Of a stretch of 24,134 bases of DNA, positions 1 through 7,624 are shown piece by piece; positions within the stretch are counted from its first letter, which is position 1, and each line of letters begins with the position of its first letter. Origin of the DNA: an uncultured Collinsella sp. (GTDB lineage Bacteria; Actinomycetota; Coriobacteriia; Coriobacteriales; Coriobacteriaceae). A program made the position numbers and the translations under genes. The stretch spans positions 1 to 24,134 of the forward strand of contig URGG01000018.1 in the NCBI GenBank assembly GCA_900547345.1, read 5' to 3'. Under the pieces are notes generated by a model. The model worked only from the letters and a program-made list of their open reading frames with translations, had not been told where the DNA came from and did not search any database.

Positions 1-1
1 G

Positions 2-592
2 GCCTTTCTGCCCCGCCCGCCTGACAACAAGTGTGTGGTTTATCCACTGCCGGGCGAGACCATCGCGCGCATCTGCAAGCACATGGCGGACCTTCCGGCA
101 ACGCCCGTCTGTCCCCGAGACGGCGTGTTCTACGTGCCCGAGAGCAACGCGTGCGTCGAGCATCTGTCGCGCGTCGACGGCGTGCCCTACCAGGTGGTCG
201 ATTTTGCTGAGTTTTTGCGCGAGCCGCAGCCCAAGGTGATGTTTACCATGGCGCCCGAGGTAATGCCGCGGGTGATTGAGCGGGCGTCGACGTTTGCCGA
301 TAACACTGTTAAGGCGGCGGCTCTGCAAACCACGCAGCGGCTCTACGAGTTCATGGATCCGCGCGTGTCCAAGACGCGCGGCCTTGTGCGCGTGGCGGAG
401 CTCAACGACATGGAGCTCGAGAACATTTGCGTGTTTGGCGATGCCGATAACGACACCTGCATGGTGGCCGACGCCGGCGTGGGCGTGGCCATGGCAAATG
501 GCAGCGACGCCACCCGTGCCGCCGCCGACTTTGTAACCGCGAGTAACGACAAAGACGGCATCGCGGTCTTTGTCGAGGAGCATCTGCTGTAG
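2..592 (+). CDS. HAD-superfamily (Cof-type) hydrolase, 5' end missing
   Basis: This is the 3' part of a gene that enters from the left edge in frame; about 196 codons are visible. The C-terminal part carries the HAD motif IV, GDADND followed by a GVGVAMANGSDATRAAADFV stretch, which is the hallmark of the Cof/IIB subfamily of haloacid-dehalogenase-like phosphatases. The SKTRG lysine upstream of it fits motif III. The catalytic DxD motif I would lie outside the window. Family members are cytosolic, Mg-dependent and remove phosphate from sugar phosphates or flavin/pyridoxal phosphates; the substrate cannot be read from this fragment. The stop is TAG at 590-592 and no gene follows closely, so it is probably the last gene of its transcript. 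An internal GTG at 35 is not the true start, because the frame is open upstream and the cap domain would be cut. Confidence 0.85.
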   Translation, partial: AFLPRPPDNKCVVYPLPGETIARICKHMADLPATPVCPRDGVFYVPESNACVEHLSRVDGVPYQVVDFAEFLREPQPKVMFTMAPEVMPRVIERASTFADNTVKAAALQTTQRLYEFMDPRVSKTRGLVRVAELNDMELENICVFGDADNDTCMVADAGVGVAMANGSDATRAAADFVTASNDKDGIAVFVEEHLL

Positions 593-605
593 CGCCGGGG
601 GAGAA

Positions 606-638
606 CCATCACAAAGGGGACAGGCGCCTTTGTGGTGG
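606..638 (+). repeat. 12-bp hairpin after the HAD gene; arm recurs at 6354
   Basis: CCATCACAAAGG (606-617) pairs with CCTTTGTGGTGG (627-638) with one G-T pair and a 9-base loop. There is no T-run, so it is not a classic intrinsic terminator. The right arm recurs exactly at 6354-6365, close to another gene end. This suggests a dispersed intergenic motif or a rho-type/RNA-stability hairpin. Confidence 0.5.
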
Positions 639-932
639 CCTCAGGCGATTTGGGCGAGTTGATGCCTGCAATCTGCGCGCAAATACCAATATGGTTGTCT
701 GAACATTACGCTTCTGACTACCGATGAGTTAAAGATATTCTCATCAGTTTGGTAGGGTATTTCTCCCGGTAAATGACCTACAGCTCATGGTCAATTTTCG
801 ACTGTTTACAGGATGTTTACTCTTGAGCAAAATGTTGTGCAAATAAATCTAATGCCATTAAAAAATGATGGGCAACTAAATTACCAGTAGAAACAAAAAA
901 TAGATAGCGAATAAACGAAGGTAAATCTGAGC

Positions 933-955
933 AATTGTCAAGAGAATTGACAATT
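933..955. promoter_or_regulatory. Perfect 9-bp inverted repeat upstream of the pilus promoter
   Basis: AATTGTCAA (933-941) and TTGACAATT (947-955) are perfect reverse complements separated by GAGAA. It lies 23 bases upstream of the proposed -35 box. The size and symmetry fit a dimeric repressor or activator site controlling the adhesin/pilin operon. A bare TTGACA within it could be a -35, but no -10 lies at the right distance. Confidence 0.45.
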
Positions 956-977
956 CGCTACAAAACTATCGGTTTAT

Positions 978-1007
978 TTGCCCAGATGTTCAAACAATCG
1001 TTATAAT
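978..1007 (+). promoter_or_regulatory. Sigma-A-type promoter for the adhesin/pilin operon
   Basis: A consensus -10 TATAAT lies at 1002-1007. TTGCCC at 978-983 is a 4/6 match to the -35, with an 18-base spacer. Transcription would start near 1014, giving a leader of about 85 bases before the ATG at 1098. Confidence 0.55.
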
Positions 1008-1097
1008 AGTCATTACTAAGCGTGCGCAATTTCAGATTGCGCAGATACGTTTGATAGTGAAAGAGCAAGATCGCGGTCTCTTGGGGAGGAGACATCG

Positions 1098-4000
1098 ATG
1101 AAAGCAAATTCAGACAAATCTAAGCAGAGTAATAAAGCGACGCGCCGTGTGCTGGCAGGCGTTTTGTGCGGAGCCTCCGTGTTGAGCCTGGTACTGTCGC
1201 TCGTCATGCCTCCAATCTCGCAGGCCATTGCCAACGATGCCCAGACGGTTTCTGCCGAGGAAACCGTAACGGCGGGTGGTTCCTCAACTGAGTCTACTGA
1301 TGTAGGAAACACCAACAACGGGGATACCGAAAAGCTGAATAGTGACGAGGCTGAGAATGACGCGAGCGAGGACACCGTCGCAGCAGACTCGACTGCTGAT
1401 GGCTCGGAAGTCAAGGGTGCCGAGCAGCCTGCCGAAGACGACACTAATGATGAAGACGCAATCGCGCCTGCTACAGAGAATGAATCAGATTATGAAATTC
1501 GCAACGCGGCAGAGCTGAGCTCAAAGCTCCTTAACAAGGAACTGCGTGATGGAGACGGCGTTGCTACTTTTAAGCTTACGGCCGATATCGACTATAACGA
1601 TGAGATTAGGCTCGAACAGTCCAGCGACAATCTCATCAATATCACCTTGAACTTAAATGGTCACAAGATAAAGCAGGATAGTGCTGGCAAGCCTCTGTTT
1701 GATATTGCTAAGGGCGCGACGCTTACGGTCGTGGACGACGTGGACTCTGGGTACATTCAGGAGAATGTTGTCGACGGCCAGCAGCTGCAAGATAAGGACG
1801 AGCATCTGACGCCTGACAATTATGGCAAGACGGCAAAGATGTCTTATGACGATAATGGCATTCCGACTGACCTTACCTATTACGTAACCGAATCGACTGC
1901 AAGTGGTGCAGGTACCACCGAGAAGATCTATGAGCACACGGCGACTATTCAGGGCGCAATTGTTGGAGTCACCAAGAACTCCACGATGAGGCTCATTAAC
2001 GTTTACCAACATGGCACGTTTAACCTCGTAAGTGGCGCTATTACGCAGAAAAAGGGCTGCAAAGTCGGCAGCCTCATCTATGCCGAGAACGGCTCTACCG
2101 TCAATATGAGCGGTGGCTACGTTTGCGGTGCAACCTCTACGAGCCGTGGCGCAGGCATCGAACTTGGCGTCCAGGAGAACAAAGGTGCCACACTCAAGCT
2201 CACCGGGGGCGTGATCGCGGGCAACTGCGCTCCTAGTGGCGGCGGTGTATATGCCAATGGGGCTGCAGTCACGGTGACCGGTGGCATAATCTCCGGTAAT
2301 AGCACACTCGACGTGGGACTCGGTGGCGGCATTATGGCCGAGGGCGGCATCGTGACCGTTTCTGGTGGCTATATCACGAATAATAGAATGGTTAAATTCT
2401 GCAATACAGAGGGCTCGGGTTGCCACGGTGGAGCTGGGCTTGCTGCCCATACATGCGCCCATGTCACCATTTCCGATGGCCAGATTACTGGCAATTATTC
2501 TGATGAAGCCGGTGGCGGCGTTTACGTTACCGATCAAGGGCGAGACGATTCTCGCAAGGATACGGCATGGCTCAAGATTACGGGAGGAATTATTGCCTCT
2601 AACGTGAGCTTCCGATCTGAGGGTGCTGGCATTCGAGTGGGCCAGAAGGTTGACGCGATGATTGGCGACACTCTAGACAACAACGGCACTCCAGGCAGCA
2701 AAGTCTACATCACTAATAACCGCTGCATGTCTCGCTTTGACTGGGGCGGAGGCGGTGTCTTCGTCCAGGGCGATTCGAATACCGCAGATAATGCGGGCAG
2801 GTTATTTGTCTATTACTCCTATATAAGCAGCAATACCGCTGGCGGCTATGGCGGTGGCGTTGCAGTCTGCCCGACGGGCAAGACGTTGGTAACGAACACT
2901 AAGGGCACGGCAATCTTTGGTAATTCGTCTGCTGGCAAAGACCAAAATTTCAAAGAATACAATCGGGCAGATGGCAGTGGTAATGATGGTACGCCCCATC
3001 TTTCAGGTGGTGGTATTGCTGATACTAATAAGACTGAAGATAGAGAGGCATACGGTTCGCCCACGTTCCGCGAGTCCGGTCATGCCGATTTCTTCCTCGC
3101 AGCGCGGGATCACGCAACGCCGGTCGCAGTGGTAACCGGTAAGATGCTCGGCGGTGGAGACGCCCAGTACTCGGGAAGCATCGAACTTAAAGAAGCTATC
3201 ACCATCCCCGCCAACGGTGCTGTTGGGGTAAAAAATAGCATCGGCCTGACCTCGGGTGTCGAGGCCACGGATAAAGCGGCGACTGATGCACAGGATAATG
3301 CGACAACTTTCATCACGGGCAACTATTCCTGGGACCATGGTGGCGGCATCATGTCGAATGGTGATCTGTACTTGGGTCAGCCAACGGACGCGTATGTCTA
3401 CCCAAGCCTTAAGGCGACCAAGGAGCTAATCGATTCGCAGACTGGTAAGAAAAAACCACTCACTAAGAATGAGTTCACCTTTAAGGTCTACCGCAAGGAT
3501 TCGAAAGATCCTTTCGCGAATGGGACATTCGATCGCGGCGTTTGCACTGAGGTAGGAAATGCAGGTAATGATGCAAACGGCAACATCACGTTTAACCTTG
3601 GTGACCAGTCTGCTCCGAGCAGTTCGGCTGGCGAGATTACATACTACCTGGTTGAAGATGCTGGTAATGATCCCTACATCAAGTACGACCCTGCTGTGTA
3701 TGAGATTGTGGGGACGCTCAAGGATAACGTGACTGAACTTATGTCTGTTCCGACGCCGAATGACAAGTACGAGCTTAAACCTCTCAGCGTTCATAACTAC
3801 ACGCTTATAAACACGAGTGTGACTAAATACTCCGGAGGTTCAACTAAATCGCTGGGCACTCTGCATGATGACGGCCAAGGCTATTATTCGATTGTCAACT
3901 CCGATGGATCAAAGACCTTCACCAACACGTACACTTCGTACACCTCCAGCGGCTCTTGGAAACCTCAGGTGACCAAGGAGGTCGACGGCGGCGAGATGAA

Positions 4001-4529
4001 GAAGTTCAAGTTCGAACTTGCGAACGACGAGAACTTCACCAATCCGGAAACGGTAACAGTCGATCCGTCGAAAGCTACAACCGACGAAAACGGCAACGAG
4101 ACTGTGCCGGTCAAATTCGAGACGAAGGACTATGAGCTCAAGGACCTTGAAAATGGATCCAAGACCTTCACGTACTATGTGCGCGAGGAGAACGAAAGCT
4201 CGACCTATCCGCATTACAAGTTTGATCAGTCGGTCTATAGGTTCAATGTTGTGGCAACGGATAACACCAAAGGAGGAATCGACTGTGCGGTGACCTACAG
4301 GAAGGGATACGTTAACTCCGAAGGCAAGTGGATAAACGACGATACCACTGACCACGACCTCACCGACACCCCCACTTTCACCAACACCTACTCCACCTCT
4401 TTGCCCCTTTCTGGTATGTCGGGCGTCACTCTGACGTACCTTGCCGGCGCGGCGGTGCTTTGCGCTGCTGCGGCCTGGATGCACATTCGTCGCAAGGCGA
4501 ATGTGAAGGGAGGCGAGCGTCGTGAATAA
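1098..4529 (+). CDS. Sortase-anchored beta-helix adhesin with two Spy0128/FctA-like domains
   Basis: A 1143-residue wall-anchored surface protein. Residues 1-48 are a signal peptide (basic start, hydrophobic core LAGVLCGASVLSLVLSLV). About 50-130 is an acidic Ser/Thr-rich linker. About 190-750 is a glycine-rich repetitive region (recurring GG.I.SGN / GGGV motifs) typical of right-handed parallel beta-helices. Two isopeptide pilin-type domains follow: K775, E853, N943 and K960, E1030, N1096. Each has a KxxK or TKE lysine, a Y-V-E motif and a closing FTNTY, as expected for Lys-Asn bonds catalysed by Glu. LPLSG (1102-1106), a hydrophobic segment and a basic tail form the sorting signal. The start is set by GGAGGA seven bases before ATG. 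It overlaps the next gene by 8 bases. The likely role is tip adhesin or minor pilin; the ligand is unknown. Its codon use is more AT-rich than its partner's. Confidence 0.85.
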   Translation: MKANSDKSKQSNKATRRVLAGVLCGASVLSLVLSLVMPPISQAIANDAQTVSAEETVTAGGSSTESTDVGNTNNGDTEKLNSDEAENDASEDTVAADSTADGSEVKGAEQPAEDDTNDEDAIAPATENESDYEIRNAAELSSKLLNKELRDGDGVATFKLTADIDYNDEIRLEQSSDNLINITLNLNGHKIKQDSAGKPLFDIAKGATLTVVDDVDSGYIQENVVDGQQLQDKDEHLTPDNYGKTAKMSYDDNGIPTDLTYYVTESTASGAGTTEKIYEHTATIQGAIVGVTKNSTMRLINVYQHGTFNLVSGAITQKKGCKVGSLIYAENGSTVNMSGGYVCGATSTSRGAGIELGVQENKGATLKLTGGVIAGNCAPSGGGVYANGAAVTVTGGIISGNSTLDVGLGGGIMAEGGIVTVSGGYITNNRMVKFCNTEGSGCHGGAGLAAHTCAHVTISDGQITGNYSDEAGGGVYVTDQGRDDSRKDTAWLKITGGIIASNVSFRSEGAGIRVGQKVDAMIGDTLDNNGTPGSKVYITNNRCMSRFDWGGGGVFVQGDSNTADNAGRLFVYYSYISSNTAGGYGGGVAVCPTGKTLVTNTKGTAIFGNSSAGKDQNFKEYNRADGSGNDGTPHLSGGGIADTNKTEDREAYGSPTFRESGHADFFLAARDHATPVAVVTGKMLGGGDAQYSGSIELKEAITIPANGAVGVKNSIGLTSGVEATDKAATDAQDNATTFITGNYSWDHGGGIMSNGDLYLGQPTDAYVYPSLKATKELIDSQTGKKKPLTKNEFTFKVYRKDSKDPFANGTFDRGVCTEVGNAGNDANGNITFNLGDQSAPSSSAGEITYYLVEDAGNDPYIKYDPAVYEIVGTLKDNVTELMSVPTPNDKYELKPLSVHNYTLINTSVTKYSGGSTKSLGTLHDDGQGYYSIVNSDGSKTFTNTYTSYTSSGSWKPQVTKEVDGGEMKKFKFELANDENFTNPETVTVDPSKATTDENGNETVPVKFETKDYELKDLENGSKTFTYYVREENESSTYPHYKFDQSVYRFNVVATDNTKGGIDCAVTYRKGYVNSEGKWINDDTTDHDLTDTPTFTNTYSTSLPLSGMSGVTLTYLAGAAVLCAAAAWMHIRRKANVKGGERRE

Positions 4530-6180
4530 GAAAGTTTGCTCCTTCCCGATCTTGTTTGCGCTGCTTGCCCTCCTGATCGGCACCTGCGCGGTTGTGTTCC
4601 CCGCATCCGCGCAGGCCGCGCCGACCTCGACCGGTTCCATCACGGTGAGTGGCACCGTGGCGAGCAGCTACGACGCCTACCAGATCTTTAGCGCCAACGT
4701 CGTCGACGGCGACAGTGACGCCAAGATCGCCACCGACCTCGCCTGGGCAAACGACGCCGCGCGCGACGCCATCCTGCCCGTGCTGCACAGCGCCGGCATG
4801 CCCAATTCCCAGACCACCGCGCAGGAAGCTGCCGAGTGGCTCAACGCCGATTCCCACCTTACGAGCGCACTGAGCGCACAGCTCGCTCGTTCCCTCCAGA
4901 GCCCTGGTGCCGTGTCCGTGGCTCTTAACGCGGGCACGACGGCCGAGCTGTCCTGCGGCTACTGGCTCATCGTCGCCGACGACGACGCCATTTCCCAGAA
5001 CGAGGCCGGCACCGCGCCGATCATGGCCCTGGTGGGCGGCAGCGCCGTTACCGTCAAGCCCAAGGCGGCGACCCCCAAGGTCCAAAAGCATGTGCTGGAG
5101 GACGGCACCGCCGCCTGGCAGAAGGCCGCCGACGCCACGGTCGCCGACGACCTGTATTGGCGCCTCTCTGCCACAGTCCCGGCGGGGCTCACGGCCTACG
5201 ACACCTATACGGTGCGGTTCGTCGACACCATGGGCGCGGGACTCGACCCCTCCAAGGTGGCCGCGAGCATGCGTGTGTACGTGGCGGCGGGCACGGACGG
5301 CGGTTTTGACGCGGTCCAGACCGGCAAGGACGGCCGCGCCGGCACCGAGCCCGCGAAGGGCTGGACCGATATCACGGCCCAGTGCGCCACCAAGGTAGCG
5401 GCCGACGGCAAGACCTTCACCGTGCGCACCGGCGACCTTATCGCCGCGCTCGGCGGGACCGAAGCCTTCACCGCGGGCGCCCGCGTGGTCGCCGTGTACA
5501 ACGCGCCGCTCAACAGCGCGTGCAACCACGGCATCGCGAAGGGCAACCCCAACGAGGTGTACCTGCGCTACCCGCGCTCTCCCCTCGCCGACCAGTCCGG
5601 CGACGCCGGCTTCACCCGCACGCCGAGCGATGACGCGTGCGCCTACACCTGGGGACTCAGTCTGATCAAGCGCTCAAGCCCAGACGATAAGCCGCTCGCG
5701 GGTGCCAAACTGCGCATCATCGACGACCGCGGTCGCATCCTAACGACTGACGGCTCGTGGTCGACGGATGCCGACGCGTGCATCACCACGGACGCGGATG
5801 GCCATGTGGAATTGAGCGGTGTGGACGCGGGTGTCTATACCGTCGAGGAAATCGCGGCACCCAAGGGCTACACCGCCTTTGAGGGCAAGCGTACGGTGAC
5901 GGTTACGGCTGAGGGTCTGGACGTTAAACAAGTGGCGACCGCGAAGCCCAAGGTGACCGTATCGGTCGAAAACCCTCTGCGGGTTGATACCGCCGATGCC
6001 AGGACGGGTTCGATTGAGCTGTCGGTGCTCAACACCCCAAGCAAAGAAGCAGGTCGAGGCTTTATGCCCTCGACGGGAGATAGAACGTTGGTACTGGTGG
6101 CGGTTTTGGCTGCCATCGGAGTGGCGGCTATTGTTGTCGCGCTCGTCATCAAGCGGGGAGGAGGTCGCCGTGAAAAATAA
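4522..6180 (+). CDS. LPxTG-type fimbrial (pilin) protein with isopeptide and SpaA/CnaB-like domains
   Basis: A 552-residue secreted protein. Residues 1-33 form a signal peptide ending ASAQA-A. The sequence AVTVKPK near residue 181 resembles the pilin motif whose lysine is the sortase-C crosslinking site. The middle (about 182-370) looks like a fimbrial isopeptide-forming domain. About 376-460 is a SpaA/CnaB-like fold with K383 (SLIKR), the E442/E443 pair (YTVEE) and the PKGY motif. MPSTG (515-519), a membrane segment and a basic tail are the wall-sorting signal. Translation starts at GTG inside the upstream gene's last codons (GGGAGG at 4508-4513), so the two are coupled. The expected role is major shaft pilin displaying the upstream adhesin. 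A class C sortase would be needed to polymerise it, and none is in the window. Codon use is very GC-rich, unlike the upstream gene. Confidence 0.85.
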   Translation: MNKKVCSFPILFALLALLIGTCAVVFPASAQAAPTSTGSITVSGTVASSYDAYQIFSANVVDGDSDAKIATDLAWANDAARDAILPVLHSAGMPNSQTTAQEAAEWLNADSHLTSALSAQLARSLQSPGAVSVALNAGTTAELSCGYWLIVADDDAISQNEAGTAPIMALVGGSAVTVKPKAATPKVQKHVLEDGTAAWQKAADATVADDLYWRLSATVPAGLTAYDTYTVRFVDTMGAGLDPSKVAASMRVYVAAGTDGGFDAVQTGKDGRAGTEPAKGWTDITAQCATKVAADGKTFTVRTGDLIAALGGTEAFTAGARVVAVYNAPLNSACNHGIAKGNPNEVYLRYPRSPLADQSGDAGFTRTPSDDACAYTWGLSLIKRSSPDDKPLAGAKLRIIDDRGRILTTDGSWSTDADACITTDADGHVELSGVDAGVYTVEEIAAPKGYTAFEGKRTVTVTAEGLDVKQVATAKPKVTVSVENPLRVDTADARTGSIELSVLNTPSKEAGRGFMPSTGDRTLVLVAVLAAIGVAAIVVALVIKRGGGRREK

Positions 6181-6223
6181 TTGCCCTTCTTGCTCAATGG
6201 CGTACTGCCTCCGTAGCGAGTGA
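6170..6223 (+). pseudogene. 17-codon ORF at the pilin 3' end; possible remnant of a third cistron
   Basis: GTG at 6170 is preceded by a strong ribosome binding site (GGGGAGGAGG, 6155-6164, five bases away) and overlaps the pilin stop by 11 bases. This closely copies the way the pilin start overlaps the adhesin gene. The frame then closes after 17 codons (MKNNCPSCSMAYCLRSE). Such a start would normally lead into a sortase or another pilin, so this could be the surviving head of a deleted gene. It could also be a chance ORF or a real small protein. Confidence 0.3.
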
Positions 6224-6287
6224 CGCACAGGCCTACCGACCTGATGATCATTGGTTTTGAAAAAGTTACTAGAGAACCCTCCAAGAA

Positions 6288-6334
6288 AAGCGGGGCACCC
6301 GGTCGACATGACCGAGTGCCCCGCTTCGTTTGTT
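6288..6334. terminator. Bidirectional intrinsic terminator between convergent genes
   Basis: AAGCGGGGCAC (6288-6298) pairs perfectly with GTGCCCCGCTT (6316-6326), and an inner stem CGGTC/GACCG closes over GACAT. A T-rich tail follows on the plus strand (TTCGTTTGTT), and the minus strand reads CTTTTCTTGG after the stem. It therefore serves both the pilus operon and the convergent gene ending at 6373. Confidence 0.85.
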
Positions 6335-6372
6335 GGTGCAAAGTAACCTGGCACCTTTGTGGTGGTTGGTGG

Positions 6373-7518
6373 CTAAGCGGTGGGGAGTCCTGGCGTGTTA
6401 GCCGGCTGCTGCGGCTTGACGCGGGGGTTGCGCCAGATGATTTGGGTGATGTAACCGAGCATAAAGACAAAGGCCACGCCGCTGATGAAGTCACCTACGA
6501 GGGGAAGCCCCGTGAGGGCGCCTGCGATTACGCCGCCCACGGCTGCCATGGCGTAGCGGTTTTGGTTGTGTCCAACCATGCGGGCGATCGCGCACCCCGC
6601 AAAGGCACTCGACATCAACGCGATGCCGATAACGCCGCACAAGAGGGTTCCGGCAAGCGACAGACCAGCGATAGAGATAATCAGCAGTAGGACGGCGGGG
6701 ACGATAGCAATCGTGCCCAGAAGACCGCTCACCCACAGGGGCATGGAGCGCTGGTGGAGCATGCCGGCGGCGCTGGCGGTCGCGCGCGGAAAGATGAGCT
6801 CGAGCAGCAGAGCGACAAAGCAGGTCGAGAGTGCCGCGGCGACGATACCGCCGATGACATCGTTAACGGTGGAAGTATCCTCGTTCTCGGTGCGGTCGAT
6901 CTTGAGCGCACCGACCTCGGCTCCCGCGGCGCGCTCGGGGTCCTCGGAGACGTGCGCGTTCACGGTGCCGGTGATGTGGGCGTTCTTGCCCAGGATGAGC
7001 TTGTCGGCCCAAACCTCGACATCGCCCTTGACGGTGCCATCGATGGTCACCGTGTCGCCCGCAAGCGCTGCCGACTTGGTGGAGCCTCGCAGGGCAACCG
7101 TCTCGCCTATCGCGTAGAAACAGTTGGCGGTGCTGTCGGAATTGAGCACGACATGCTGGCCAGCGACGGTCACGCTGCCATCAACCGTGGTCTTGGCAAT
7201 GTCGATGGTGCGTGCCGCCAGACGGACGGCGCCGCCCACTGTGCAGTCACGGATCGAGAGGGTATCGCCCGCGGCGATGATATCGCGGCCGATGGACACA
7301 TCATCCAAGTTGAGGGCCTGACCTGCCCAGTACAGGTCACCTTCGACGCCGGACGGATTGGCGTCATTGTCGGTCGCAAGTACGTTTCCTGCGGTGTCCG
7401 TGCCGGCGAACGACGCCGTGGGAAGCACGGTGATCGCCAGCGCGATGAGCGCGAATAGGATGGTGATGCGGCCCCATGCTTTACGGCGCTGGGTCAACGG
7501 GAGTTGATTGCAGGGCAT
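6373..7518 (-). CDS. Bactofilin-like polymer-forming protein with signal peptide and C-terminal membrane segments
   Basis: A 381-residue protein. An N-terminal hydrophobic signal (about residues 14-38, ending TASFAGTD) precedes a short repetitive beta-helical region (about 55-200). There the motif of alternating hydrophobics with VGGAV, VDGSV, VKGDV and ITGTV steps resembles bactofilin / polymer-forming cytoskeletal domains. The C-terminal half has three or four strongly hydrophobic helices, so the protein is membrane-bound with an exported beta-helix. Family members of this architecture are annotated as hypothetical or polymer-forming proteins; no reaction is known. The ATG at 7518 is chosen because AAGGA lies eight bases upstream on the minus strand; a longer start at 7566 lacks a good ribosome binding site. 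It is transcribed convergently to the pilus operon. Confidence 0.75.
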   Translation of the reverse strand: MPCNQLPLTQRRKAWGRITILFALIALAITVLPTASFAGTDTAGNVLATDNDANPSGVEGDLYWAGQALNLDDVSIGRDIIAAGDTLSIRDCTVGGAVRLAARTIDIAKTTVDGSVTVAGQHVVLNSDSTANCFYAIGETVALRGSTKSAALAGDTVTIDGTVKGDVEVWADKLILGKNAHITGTVNAHVSEDPERAAGAEVGALKIDRTENEDTSTVNDVIGGIVAAALSTCFVALLLELIFPRATASAAGMLHQRSMPLWVSGLLGTIAIVPAVLLLIISIAGLSLAGTLLCGVIGIALMSSAFAGCAIARMVGHNQNRYAMAAVGGVIAGALTGLPLVGDFISGVAFVFMLGYITQIIWRNPRVKPQQPANTPGLPTA

Positions 7519-7624
7519 AGTGAATCCTTCGTTAGATACTCGGCATATACCTAACAGGGTACCCAACGCGTGGGCGCTCTAAAAGAACCTCTCGGTTGCA
7601 TTTCGAAGGATGAGCCCGCGCTAC

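Larger units (their letters stand above)
593..1097. other. AT-rich 505-base intergenic region
   Basis: No protein-coding gene is supported here. The base composition is strikingly AT-rich compared with the flanks. It holds the 606-638 hairpin and a weaker inverted repeat (CTACC-GATGAG at 718-728 against CTCATC...GGTAG at 740-755, with a 5-base bulge). It also holds the 933-955 inverted repeat, a promoter ending at 1007, and the ribosome binding site GGAGGA (1085-1090) of the next gene. The composition suits a regulatory region of an acquired surface-protein operon. Confidence 0.6.

Noticed and set aside
2100..3360. Recurrent GGTGGCGGC-like words in the adhesin gene as a possible tandem DNA repeat or CRISPR
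   Set aside because: They encode the glycine turns of a beta-helix at irregular spacing and are not exact DNA repeats; no CRISPR-like array exists anywhere in the window.
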